The notes under the pieces were generated by a model. That model had not been told where the DNA came from. It was given only the letters and a program-made list of their open reading frames with translations, and did not search any database. A stretch of DNA of 12,744 nucleotides from an uncultured Clostridia bacterium (lineage in GTDB: Bacteria > Bacillota > Clostridia > TANB77 > CAG-508). This document shows positions 1 through 7,554 of the stretch, piece after piece. Position 1 is the stretch's first letter. Each line of letters opens with the position of its first letter. The position numbers were made by a program, and so were the translations under genes. The DNA is taken from NCBI GenBank assembly GCA_934169575.1, contig CAKPOA010000023.1, positions 1 to 12,744 of the forward strand, given 5' to 3'.

Positions 1-126
1 TAATATTCCATCTTGTCCTGATATCATCATTATACTTATTCCTGCAAGTATTATTAAAACTATTATTGTAATTACTAATGCAATTAATGTAATACCTTTT
101 TGATTATTTCTTCTTGTTTTTTCCAT
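1..126 (-). CDS. Prepilin-like protein, N-terminal fragment (runs off left edge)
   Basis: Only the first 42 codons are present; the gene continues beyond position 1. Translation from ATG at 126 gives a short basic head (MEKTRRNNQKG) followed directly by a hydrophobic stretch, ITLIALVITIIVLIILAG, then SISIM-like residues and SGQDGIL. This is the layout of a class III (type IV pilin/pseudopilin) signal: prepilin peptidase would cut after Gly11 and the hydrophobic helix would anchor the protein or pack into a fibre. The usual glutamate at mature position 5 is replaced by Ala. The start is secure: GGAGGTA lies 4-10 bases upstream and a TTGAAT-16-TATAAT promoter lies just before it. The remainder is unseen, so the function of the mature domain is unknown. 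From family knowledge, this N-terminus in Clostridia often precedes large extracellular domains, including formylglycine-generating-enzyme/C-type-lectin-like ones such as the one at the right edge of this window; that link is inference. Confidence 0.8.
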   Translation of the reverse strand, partial: MEKTRRNNQKGITLIALVITIIVLIILAGISIMMISGQDGIL

Positions 127-154
127 AAATTACCTCCATTTATATATATGTATC

Positions 155-182
155 ATTATATCATCTTTATTTTTTTATTCAA
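155..182 (-). promoter_or_regulatory. Promoter of the prepilin-like gene
   Basis: On the minus strand TTGAAT (177-182) is followed after 16 bases by a perfect TATAAT (155-160). The -10 lies 28 bases before the ATG at 126, leaving room for a short leader that contains an alternating TA tract and the GGAGGTA ribosome binding site. A second alternating TA tract (about 197-211) lies just upstream of the -35. This is a sigma-A type promoter by sequence; activity is inferred. Confidence 0.65.
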
Positions 183-350
183 TATTTAAAATTATCGATA
201 TATATATATATGTGTACAGCCACAAGGGTTTCAGGGTTTATTACATTTTCTTATCTTTTCTATTACAAAATTATTACAAAAAGCCTTTAAAGATTACTCA
301 ATATCAATAAGTTTTCTCGGCATAAATGAGACATTTTCATAAATTAATCA

Positions 351-1055
351 TTATTGTATTTTATATCCAACAACAATTTTAAAATGTCTTATTCCATCTT
401 TAACAGTATTTAAATGTGATTTTTTTCCTCTACTATCTTTATAAAAATTAATAGGTATTTCAATTATTTTTAATCCACCCATTTTAGCTTTTATTATCAT
501 TTCAGAAGCATATTCCATACCTTTACAAGAACAATTTAAATTATTCATTTTTTCAGTATCATACCCTCTTAGCCCACAATTAAAGTCACCTATATTAACT
601 TTATATCTTATTCTCCCAAACAAAGAAATCAAAGGGGTCCCAATATATTTATGTAATAATTTCATAGAACCTTTTTCCATTTTACCTTTATACCTATTTC
701 CAATCACAAAATCATATCCATTTCTAAGCATTTCCAAAAAAGGCATTAATTCAAGAAAATTATAACTATCATCACAATCTCCCATTATAACATATTTACC
801 ATTTGCACACTTAGATCCATTTATTAAACTAGTACCATAACCCTTTTCCTCAACATCTATTATCCTCACGCCCATTTTTTCTGCTATATTTCTCGAATCA
901 TCTACACTTCCATTATTCACAATTAAAATCTCACCATTAATATTATTATCTTCTAAAAATTTCTTTGCTTTTTCTATACATATTCCAATTGTTTTTTCCT
1001 CATTTAAGCAAGGCATTAATATAGTTAATTCTATTTTCTCCACTTTTTTCTCCAT
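351..1055 (-). CDS. Family 2 glycosyltransferase (DPM1/GtrB-like)
   Basis: This is a 234-residue GT-A fold glycosyltransferase. It opens with the beta-1 signature LTILMPCLNEE (10-20), then a nucleotide-binding NNGSVDDS (47-54), a metal-binding DCDDS at 93-97 in place of the usual DxD, and the acceptor-side blocks FNCGLRGYD (158-166) and GMEYASEMIIKA (179-190). This pattern matches the dolichyl/polyprenyl-phosphate mannose synthase-like branch, which transfers a sugar from a nucleotide donor to a lipid phosphate at the cytoplasmic face of the membrane. Many relatives carry C-terminal membrane helices; this one ends soon after the HLNTVKDGIRHFK block and has none, so its partner may be the adjacent membrane protein, whose 3' end it overlaps by 25 bases. 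The listed start is ATG at 1055; GTG at 1043 has a better placed TGGAG (6 bases upstream) and may be the true start. Donor and acceptor cannot be read from the sequence. No clear terminator follows before the next promoter. Confidence 0.82.
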   Translation of the reverse strand: MEKKVEKIELTILMPCLNEEKTIGICIEKAKKFLEDNNINGEILIVNNGSVDDSRNIAEKMGVRIIDVEEKGYGTSLINGSKCANGKYVIMGDCDDSYNFLELMPFLEMLRNGYDFVIGNRYKGKMEKGSMKLLHKYIGTPLISLFGRIRYKVNIGDFNCGLRGYDTEKMNNLNCSCKGMEYASEMIIKAKMGGLKIIEIPINFYKDSRGKKSHLNTVKDGIRHFKIVVGYKIQ

Positions 1056-2335
1056 TCCACTTTTTTAAATAAAATATTATAATTTATTATTTCCAAGATT
1101 ATAGCCAATATTGCAATAATAGAAATAATTTGATCTCTAAATGTAAAAAAATAATGTCTATATGAATGATTTGCAAGAACAACATATCTTAAATATGGTG
1201 TAATTGATATTAAAAGTAATAATATAGAAAACCACTTTTTCTTTATATTTTTCCAATCAATTATTGATGCTAATAATACAAAAAAAATTGCAATATATAT
1301 TAATAATGTTTGTTTATTTTTCACAATATTAATAGGATATAAATTATGCCAATTATTATATAAAGCACCTATATACATTTCTTCTTTAGTTTTCAAACCT
1401 TGAAGTCCATTAATTCTTAACATAGCATTATCTTTTACATATTTCATAGCATTTATATTTAATATTAATGAAGCAATTATCCATTTTGCAAACCACATTG
1501 CAATATACCCAATTCCCCATAAAATAGCAGAAATTGCTAAAAACTTAAATCCATCTTTAAAACTATTTAATCTGTTATCTTCTTTTCTAATTAATAATAC
1601 TAATAAAATAGGCACCATTCCAGTTATAATCTCAGTTGATAAAAAGTCAAAAAAACATGTTAATATTCCTGTAATCATAAATAAAGGATATAATTTTTGA
1701 TTTCCTTTTTTTTCAATTAATACAGATATAATTGAACTAATTAACATTATATAAAATGTCCAAGAATATTCCAAACAATATGGTACAACTTTAAATGAAA
1801 TCATAAACATTGAAATCACAAAAATTATCGCAATTTTTTTGCTTTTTTTTAATAAAATTATAAATAAAACTAATGCTAAAATATATAACAAAATCTTATT
1901 TAATAAATAAATCTGCTCAATATTTAAAAAAATAAATAAAGGTCTTAAAACAATCATACTTCCATGCCAATATCTTAAATATTGTTCATTTGGTTCTTTA
2001 TGTTCATTAACAACTGTTATAAAATCAGTATTTATATCAATTTTAACAGAACAATAATATTTTGCCCATAAACATGATTCTACAGGATGTTCTGAATCTA
2101 TTGAATAAATAATATTCAATAACATAGAATCTGCGTAATAATGTATTATTGTGTATTCTCTTCTTTTTAAAACCTCATCTACACCTGGTTTTCTTTCAAA
2201 AAAAGCAACAGATTCCTCTATATTTTCTTCTATTAAACTTTTAGGAATTTTCGAAGTTAATATTAATAATAAAAATAATATACCTACAGTTATAATAAAA
2301 ATAATTATATATTTTAATATTTTTTTTATTTTAAT
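1031..2335 (-). CDS. Polytopic membrane protein of unknown function, non-canonical start
   Basis: An integral membrane protein with about 10 predicted helices. The first ATG in frame is at 2125 (364 residues), but it has no Shine-Dalgarno sequence and lies inside an apparently conserved segment (YADSMLLNIIYSIDSEHP). The frame stays open for 70 more codons up to 2335, encoding a typical basic head plus membrane helix (KKILKYIIIFIITVGILFL). An AGAGG stands immediately before an in-frame ATT (2333-2335) and 8 bases before an in-frame ATA. No ATG, GTG or TTG occurs in that extension, so initiation is either at a rare AUU/AUA codon or the start codon has been lost by mutation or sequencing error. 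The last 25 bases overlap the glycosyltransferase, so the two are probably co-transcribed and translationally coupled, which suggests a shared role in lipid-linked sugar or cell-envelope glycan work. I do not recognise a named family; a GT-C-like transferase or flippase-type role is possible but unproven. Confidence 0.62.
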   Translation of the reverse strand: MKIKKILKYIIIFIITVGILFLLLILTSKIPKSLIEENIEESVAFFERKPGVDEVLKRREYTIIHYYADSMLLNIIYSIDSEHPVESCLWAKYYCSVKIDINTDFITVVNEHKEPNEQYLRYWHGSMIVLRPLFIFLNIEQIYLLNKILLYILALVLFIILLKKSKKIAIIFVISMFMISFKVVPYCLEYSWTFYIMLISSIISVLIEKKGNQKLYPLFMITGILTCFFDFLSTEIITGMVPILLVLLIRKEDNRLNSFKDGFKFLAISAILWGIGYIAMWFAKWIIASLILNINAMKYVKDNAMLRINGLQGLKTKEEMYIGALYNNWHNLYPINIVKNKQTLLIYIAIFFVLLASIIDWKNIKKKWFSILLLLISITPYLRYVVLANHSYRHYFFTFRDQIISIIAILAIILEIINYNILFKKVEWRKKWRK

Positions 2336-2347
2336 CGCCTCTTTTTT

Positions 2348-2378
2348 ATAAAATCTTGTATTAAATACAAGATTTTAT
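2348..2378. terminator. Perfect 15-bp-arm palindrome between truB and the membrane gene
   Basis: The 15-base arms pair perfectly around a single central base (2363), giving a realistic loop of 3-5 bases. It ends the truB operon on the minus strand, although the following T content is modest (TTTTAT). On the plus strand it is followed by a T-rich run. It also lies about 8-10 bases downstream of the predicted start of the membrane-protein transcript and just before that gene's ribosome binding site, so it may act as a leader hairpin as well. Confidence 0.5.
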
Positions 2379-2392
2379 TTTACTATATTCAT

Positions 2393-2421
2393 ATATTATA
2401 TTATTTATTTTTTTTTGTCAA
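2393..2421 (-). promoter_or_regulatory. Promoter of the membrane protein/glycosyltransferase pair
   Basis: A perfect TTGACA (2416-2421, minus strand) is followed after 17 bases by TAATAT (2393-2398), or after 15 bases by TATAAT (2395-2400). It sits just beyond the truB stop at 2436, so the pair can be transcribed independently of the housekeeping operon. The resulting RNA would begin almost directly with the palindrome at 2348-2378. Confidence 0.6.
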
Positions 2422-2435
2422 TATTCTACAAAATA

Positions 2436-3314
2436 TTATTGCTCTAAAATAATCTCTCTTTTTAAAACGCCATTTTTTAAAACAGCAATTCCAACAAATA
2501 AATTATTAAAATATATTCTAAAAATGCCATCTTCAAAATCAGAAAACCCTAATAATTTAACGCCATTTAATAACTTAAAAATATTAGAATCGTCTAAAAC
2601 AATTTTAGGTGCTTTTTCAAAAATATCTTCAATATCTAAAAAATATTTTTTTAAAAAATCTTTATTTTGAAATCCATTTTTTAATTGTTCAATAGTAACT
2701 GAACTGCTTAATTCAAAATCTCCAACTTTTTCTCTATTTAATTCACACATAGTTCCAATTGTGCCAAGTTTTTCTGCAATATCTTCACATAATGTTCTAA
2801 TATATGTACCTTTAGAACAACAAACTCTAAAACTAATTTCTTCATTTTTAATAGATATCAATTCTAAATTATATAAATTTATTTTTCTTGGTGATATATC
2901 AACTTTTTGCCCATTTCTTGCATATTCATACAATTTTTTTCCATTTATTTTTATAGCAGAATACATTGGTGGAATCTGTTCTTGCTCGCCTATAAAACTA
3001 CTAAGGACTTTTTTTACTTTATTCAATTCTAAAAATTTTTCATCAACTTTTTCAGTTTTAATAATATTTCCAGTAATATCACCAGTATCTGTTTTCACAC
3101 CTAATTTTAATGTTGTAACATATATTTTATCATGATTAATTAAATATTTCGAACATAAGGTTCCTTTTCCAATAAGCAAAGGTAAAACACCAGTTGCCAT
3201 TGGGTCCAAGGTTCCTGTATGTCCTACCTTTTGGTTAAATATTTTTTTTACAATTTGTACAACATCATTAGATGTATAGTTTTTTTCTTTATTTATTAAA
3301 ATTATACCATCCAA
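2436..3314 (-). CDS. truB: tRNA pseudouridine(55) synthase TruB
   Basis: TruB converts U55 of the T-loop of most tRNAs to pseudouridine in the cytoplasm. With the TTG start it is 292 residues, normal for Firmicutes. Visible signatures are DGIILINKEKNYTSND at the N-terminus, KVGHTGTLDPMATGVLPLLIGK containing the catalytic Asp (about residue 37), PPMYSAIKINGKKLYEYAR (about 125-145), and the RNA-contact block CSKGTYIRTLCEDIAEKLG (about 175-195); the tail is a short PUA-like region. Start choice: a GTG at 3323 overlaps the ribosome binding site itself, while TTG at 3314 is 8 bases from GAGG and gives M-DGIILINK, which lines up with the M-x-NGVLLLxKP start of known TruB proteins. It follows nrnA after 16 bases and is the last gene of the operon; the palindrome at 2348-2378 comes after it. 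Confidence 0.95.
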   Translation of the reverse strand: MDGIILINKEKNYTSNDVVQIVKKIFNQKVGHTGTLDPMATGVLPLLIGKGTLCSKYLINHDKIYVTTLKLGVKTDTGDITGNIIKTEKVDEKFLELNKVKKVLSSFIGEQEQIPPMYSAIKINGKKLYEYARNGQKVDISPRKINLYNLELISIKNEEISFRVCCSKGTYIRTLCEDIAEKLGTIGTMCELNREKVGDFELSSSVTIEQLKNGFQNKDFLKKYFLDIEDIFEKAPKIVLDDSNIFKLLNGVKLLGFSDFEDGIFRIYFNNLFVGIAVLKNGVLKREIILEQ

Positions 3315-3322
3315 ATATGTCA

Positions 3323-3327
3323 CCTCT
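3323..3327 (-). promoter_or_regulatory. Ribosome binding site that decides the truB start
   Basis: AGAGG on the minus strand. It overlaps the upstream GTG (3321-3323), which therefore cannot use it, and stands 8 bases before TTG at 3314. This favours the TTG start. Confidence 0.6.
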
Positions 3328-3330
3328 AAA

Positions 3331-4281
3331 TTATTTTAATTGTTTTTTTATTTGTGCTAAAACTTTATCTTTTATTTGCTCAACATTTCCCATTTGGAAA
3401 GCACCAGCAGCTCTAATATGTCCGCCACCACCAAACATTAAGCAAACATCTGATACATTAACATATTCTTTAGAGCGTAAAGATATTTTAAATCCATTTT
3501 CTTTTCTTTCATGTAATAATATTGAAACTTCTACACCTTCAATATCTCTTCCAACTTCAACAATTCCTTCATGATCTCCTGTTTTTGCGCCAACATTTTT
3601 TTCATCTTCAAGTGTTAAATATGTAAATGTTACTTTTCCATCTTCTAGAAATTCTAGCCTGTCTCTAGCTATTTTTTCTAGCTCGAAACTAGCTTTTGTT
3701 TTAGTTTTTAATGCTTTTTGATAAACTTCTGATATTTTTATACCTTTTCTTAAAAGCATTGCTGCAAAATCAAAAGTCTCTGGAGTAACATTATAATTAA
3801 ATCCACCTGTATCAGTTATAATACCTGTAATAATGCAAGTTCCAATATCTTTTGTTATTTTAATACCAAAATAATCAAACATTCCAACTAAAACCTCGCA
3901 ACATGCAGGTGATACAGGATTTACAAAATTTATATCCCCAAACATCATATTACTTCCATGATGATCTATTACAATTTTGGTTTTAGCTTTTTCAAAATAT
4001 TTTTGGTATCCTGATAAAATTTTGTTATTTGCACAATCAACAGAAATTGCCAAATCATATTTTTCTATATCTGTTTCTTTTTTTATTTCATTAATTCCAG
4101 GTAAAAATTCAAAGCAACTTGAATATTCAGGTATTATAACATCTACAGTTTTTCCTAGACTTTCTATAGCTAATTTCATAGCAAGACTACTTCCCATAGC
4201 ATCTCCATCTGGTGTATCATGTGTTAATATTACTATTGATTCAGCTTTTTTTATTTCTTCTATTATATTATCTAAAGTCAT
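3331..4281 (-). CDS. nrnA: Bifunctional oligoribonuclease/pAp phosphatase NrnA (DHH-DHHA1)
   Basis: A DHH-family phosphoesterase of 316 residues that finishes RNA decay by degrading 2-5 nt fragments (nanoRNA); Firmicute members also hydrolyse 3'-phosphoadenosine 5'-phosphate. All metal-binding motifs are present: HDTPDGDA (21-28), VDCAN with Asp82, the namesake DHH (106-108), GIITDTGGF with Asp157, and the C-terminal DHHA1 motif GGGGHIRAAG (284-293) that holds the substrate. The start is ATG at 4281, preceded by an excellent AAGGAGGAG; an in-frame TTG at 4305 is ignored because it has no ribosome binding site and sits against the rbfA stop. It lies between rbfA and truB, as is common in Firmicutes, and is in the same transcript. 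No key residue is missing. Confidence 0.95.
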   Translation of the reverse strand: MTLDNIIEEIKKAESIVILTHDTPDGDAMGSSLAMKLAIESLGKTVDVIIPEYSSCFEFLPGINEIKKETDIEKYDLAISVDCANNKILSGYQKYFEKAKTKIVIDHHGSNMMFGDINFVNPVSPACCEVLVGMFDYFGIKITKDIGTCIITGIITDTGGFNYNVTPETFDFAAMLLRKGIKISEVYQKALKTKTKASFELEKIARDRLEFLEDGKVTFTYLTLEDEKNVGAKTGDHEGIVEVGRDIEGVEVSILLHERKENGFKISLRSKEYVNVSDVCLMFGGGGHIRAAGAFQMGNVEQIKDKVLAQIKKQLK

Positions 4282-4306
4282 TTGCTCCTCCTTATTTTGT
4301 AACAAC

Positions 4307-4660
4307 TTATTCTTTTATTATTTCTTTTAAAATATTATCTATTTTAGCACCATATTCCATACTGTCATCTATTTCAAAAATCAACTCTGGTGTATATCTT
4401 AAAACAATTCTTCTAGCAAGTTCTGATCTAATAAATCCCGAAGCATTTTTTAGTCCTTGCATAGTATTTTTTTTGCTTTTACTGTTTAATATACTAACAT
4501 AAACTTTTGTACTTTTTAAATCGGGTGAAGTTTTAACCTTAGTAACACTGATTAATCCAGTTATATTTGGATTTTTTAAATCTTGACTAATAATCACACT
4601 AAGTTCTCTTTTTATTTCTTCATCAACTTTACTCATGCGATTGGTTTGTTTTTTTTGCAT
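4307..4660 (-). CDS. rbfA: 30S ribosome-binding factor RbfA
   Basis: RbfA binds the 30S subunit near helix 44/45 of 16S rRNA and helps its late maturation, especially at low temperature. The 117-residue length equals that of the B. subtilis protein. The single KH-like domain is visible as KVDEEIKRELSVIIS near the N-terminus, then ITGLISVTKVKTSPDLKSTKVYVSIL, and the conserved GFIRSELARRIVLRYTPEL followed by FEIDDSMEYG. The ATG at 4660 is preceded by GAAAGGAAAG and lies 14 bases after the infB stop; an internal ATG eight codons later is a weaker alternative. nrnA follows within 25 bases, so the two are very likely translated from the same message. Confidence 0.96.
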   Translation of the reverse strand: MQKKQTNRMSKVDEEIKRELSVIISQDLKNPNITGLISVTKVKTSPDLKSTKVYVSILNSKSKKNTMQGLKNASGFIRSELARRIVLRYTPELIFEIDDSMEYGAKIDNILKEIIKE

Positions 4661-4674
4661 AAATCTTTCCTTTC

Positions 4675-7554
4675 TTAATGTTTTATTTCTTTCATAACAA
4701 AAGCTTCTATAATATCTTTTTCTTGAATATCATTATATTTTTCAATTTGGATACCACATTCAAATTCTTTTGAGACTTCTTTAACATCTTCTTTAAATCT
4801 TTTTAAAGATACAAGTTTTCCTTCATGAATAACAACATCATCACGAATAACTCTTACTCCAGCATTTCTTGAAATTTTACCTGTTAATACATAAGCACCT
4901 GCAATTGTTCCAACATTTGAAATTTTAAATACTTGACGAACTTCAGCAGTACCAATAATTTCTTCTTCATATTTTGGATCAAGCATTCCTTTCATTGCTG
5001 CTTCTACATCTTCAATTGCTTGATAAATAACTGAATATTGTTTTATTTGTACATCATCTTTTTCCGCTTCTTGCTTAGCTGTTGAAACAGGTCTAACATT
5101 AAATGCAATTATAATAGCATTTGACACTTTAGCAAGAGTCACATCAGTTTCTGTAACAGCACCAACAGCAGCATGGATAACTTTTAATCTAACTTCATCA
5201 TTACTTAATTTTTCTAATGACTGTTTTAAAGCTTCAACAGAACCTTGAACATCTGCTTTAACAATTAAATTCAATTGTTTTAGATTTCCTTTTTCCATTT
5301 GACTAAATAAATTGTCTAATGTAACATTGGTCATTGCATTTATTGATTTTTCTCTTGCTTGACGTTTTCTTCTTTCAATTAAATGTTTTGCCATTTTTTC
5401 ATCTTTAACTTCATACAAAGTTTCTCCTGCCTCAGGAACTTCTGTAAGTCCCATTATTTCTACAGGTGTAGATGGACCAGCACTTTTTACCCTTTTACCT
5501 TTATCATTTATCATTGAACGAATTCTACCTATTGTTGAACCAACAACAACAGTATCACCAACATCAAGTTTACCTCTTTGTACTAAAATAGAAGCAATTG
5601 CACCTTTGTTTTTGTCAAGTCTAGCCTCAATTACAACACCTTTAGCTTGTTTAGTTGGGTTAGCCTTTAATTCTAACATTTCAGCTTGTAATAATACCAT
5701 TTCTAATAATTGATCAATATTTAAATTATTTTTTGCAGATATTTCTACAAATATAGTGTCTCCGCCCCATTCTTCTGGAACTAATTCATATTGCATCAAT
5801 TCCTCTTTAACTTTTTGAGGATTAGCATCTGGTAAATCAATTTTATTTATAGCAACAATTACTGGTATATTAGCAGATTTAGCATGATTTATAGCTTCAA
5901 CTGTTTGTGGCATTACACCATCATTTGCAGCAACAATAAGAATTGCTATATCTGTAATTTGTGCACCTCTAGCACGCATAGCTGTAAATGCCTCATGTCC
6001 TGGTGTATCTAAAAATGTTATTTCTTTATCATTAACTTTTACTTTATATGCACCTATAGCTTGTGTAATTCCACCTGCTTCTCCGCCTATTACATTTGTT
6101 TTTCTAATTGTATCTAAGAGAGAAGTTTTTCCATGGTCTACATGTCCCATAACAACTACAACTGGAGCTCTTTCAACCAATTCATTTGCTTTATCTTCTG
6201 ATTCATCAAATAAAACATCTTCTTCTTTTATTTCTTGTTTTTTATTGGCTGTTACACCAAACTCTTCTGCAACTAAAAATGCAGTATCAAAATCTAATTC
6301 ATTATTTAATGTAGCCATTATACCAAGTGACATTAATTTCATTATAACTTCACCAGCAGTCTTTTTAAGTTCAGCTGCCAAATCTTTTACACTAATAGTT
6401 TCAGGTATTGTAATTTCTTTAAGTTTAAATATTTTTTGTTTGTTTCTTGTTCCATCTTTTACATTTTTCTTTTTACCTTTTCTTCCTCTTTGTGTAGTTA
6501 AATCATAATAATCAAGCATTCCTTCATCTGAATCATTAAACATATTAGATAATTTATTTTGTTGTTTAAGATTTTTTAATTTACCTTCATTAAATTCTTC
6601 ATTCTGATTTCTTCTTGACTTCTTTTTAGAGTTTCTATTTTCATCAAATTTACTATTACTTTTTTGTTTGTCAATAGATTTATTATATTCTCTACTTTCT
6701 TTTTCAACAGTTTCAGTAGCCATAATATCTTTAATATTTTTTTCAATACCTTTCTCGTCTAATGGTCTTTTATTAAATCTACCATTTTGATTTACTTTTC
6801 TATTATTAAATCTATTGTTTTGTTTATCTTTATTAAATCCATTTTTTCTATCATCATTATTTGGTCTATTATTTTGATATCTTGGTTTAAAATCTTTTTT
6901 ATCTTGTTGATACCTATTTTTATAATCATTATTTTTTCTATTATTTTGATATTCTGATTTATTATAATTTTTATTATTTGAATTATTAAAATTCTTTTCT
7001 TTTTTATTAAATGTTGGTCTTTCTCTTTTTTCTGTTTCCACCTTTTTTTCCTCTTTTACCACTTTCTCTATGCCCCTTTGAGTATCATCTTTTTTTTCAA
7101 TCATAACCTTATTTTCTATTTTCTTTTCTTCTTTTTTCTGTTCTTTTTTATTTAAACCAAATAATTCACTTACAGTTAGAGGTTTTTCTGGTTTATTTCT
7201 ATAAGATCTATTATCTTTGTTTCTTTGTACTAATCCATTTCTATTATCTTTTTGTTTATTTTCTTTTTTGTTATTTTCTTTTTTGTTATTTTCTTTTTTC
7301 TTTGTTTCTTCTTCTATTATTACTTCTCTTCTTATTATAACAGGTATTGAGCTATCATTTTTATTTTGTATATTTGTATTATTTTTTTCTTTTTTTACAT
7401 TACTAGCAACTTTTCTAAGTTCTTTAATATCATTTTCTTCTAAGTTACTCAAATGACTTTTTACATTTAGTCCAATATCTCCTGCCTTTTTTAATAATTC
7501 TTTACTGGTCAAATTCAATTCTTTTGCAAGTTCATATAATTTCATTTTACCCAA
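4675..7554 (-). CDS. infB: Translation initiation factor IF-2
   Basis: IF-2 is the GTPase that recruits initiator fMet-tRNA to the 30S subunit and promotes subunit joining. It is about 959 residues, long for the family because of a lysine/asparagine/glutamine-rich low-complexity linker (about residues 60-370). In order: a first IF2_N subdomain (KLYELAKELNLTSKELLK), the linker, a second IF2_N (about 380-435), the G domain with GHVDHGKT (about 470-477), DTPGHEAF, NKID and SAK motifs, then domain II, domain III and the C-terminal fMet-tRNA-binding barrel. Start choice: TTG at 7554 lies 8 bases after GGAGG and gives MGKMKLYELAKEL, matching the MAKMRVYEYAKAL start of B. subtilis IF-2; ATG at 7569 overlaps the ribosome binding site and ATG at 7545 is 17 bases from it. 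The start overlaps the ylxR end by 8 bases. All GTPase motifs are intact. Confidence 0.96.
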   Translation of the reverse strand: MGKMKLYELAKELNLTSKELLKKAGDIGLNVKSHLSNLEENDIKELRKVASNVKKEKNNTNIQNKNDSSIPVIIRREVIIEEETKKKENNKKENNKKENKQKDNRNGLVQRNKDNRSYRNKPEKPLTVSELFGLNKKEQKKEEKKIENKVMIEKKDDTQRGIEKVVKEEKKVETEKRERPTFNKKEKNFNNSNNKNYNKSEYQNNRKNNDYKNRYQQDKKDFKPRYQNNRPNNDDRKNGFNKDKQNNRFNNRKVNQNGRFNKRPLDEKGIEKNIKDIMATETVEKESREYNKSIDKQKSNSKFDENRNSKKKSRRNQNEEFNEGKLKNLKQQNKLSNMFNDSDEGMLDYYDLTTQRGRKGKKKNVKDGTRNKQKIFKLKEITIPETISVKDLAAELKKTAGEVIMKLMSLGIMATLNNELDFDTAFLVAEEFGVTANKKQEIKEEDVLFDESEDKANELVERAPVVVVMGHVDHGKTSLLDTIRKTNVIGGEAGGITQAIGAYKVKVNDKEITFLDTPGHEAFTAMRARGAQITDIAILIVAANDGVMPQTVEAINHAKSANIPVIVAINKIDLPDANPQKVKEELMQYELVPEEWGGDTIFVEISAKNNLNIDQLLEMVLLQAEMLELKANPTKQAKGVVIEARLDKNKGAIASILVQRGKLDVGDTVVVGSTIGRIRSMINDKGKRVKSAGPSTPVEIMGLTEVPEAGETLYEVKDEKMAKHLIERRKRQAREKSINAMTNVTLDNLFSQMEKGNLKQLNLIVKADVQGSVEALKQSLEKLSNDEVRLKVIHAAVGAVTETDVTLAKVSNAIIIAFNVRPVSTAKQEAEKDDVQIKQYSVIYQAIEDVEAAMKGMLDPKYEEEIIGTAEVRQVFKISNVGTIAGAYVLTGKISRNAGVRVIRDDVVIHEGKLVSLKRFKEDVKEVSKEFECGIQIEKYNDIQEKDIIEAFVMKEIKH
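7258..7300. repeat. Short tandem repeat inside infB
   Basis: A 15-base unit (ttcttttttgttatt on the plus strand) is present exactly twice at 7261-7275 and 7276-7290, with a partial third copy at 7291-7300 and a degenerate copy before it. It encodes KKENN repeats in the IF-2 linker. The unit is a multiple of three, so length changes would keep frame. Confidence 0.8.

Noticed and set aside
183..350. Spacer between the glycosyltransferase and prepilin genes, with GGGTTTCAGGGTTT and a repeated ATTACAAAA, considered as an insertion-sequence end or recombination site.
   Set aside because: No inverted repeats of adequate length, no target duplication and no transposase or integrase are visible; nothing can be supported beyond an AT-rich spacer.
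2151..2351. A 66-codon plus-strand open frame upstream of the membrane protein ATG.
   Set aside because: It is antisense to the 5' extension of the membrane protein gene, has no ribosome binding site and resembles only reversed hydrophobic coding sequence.
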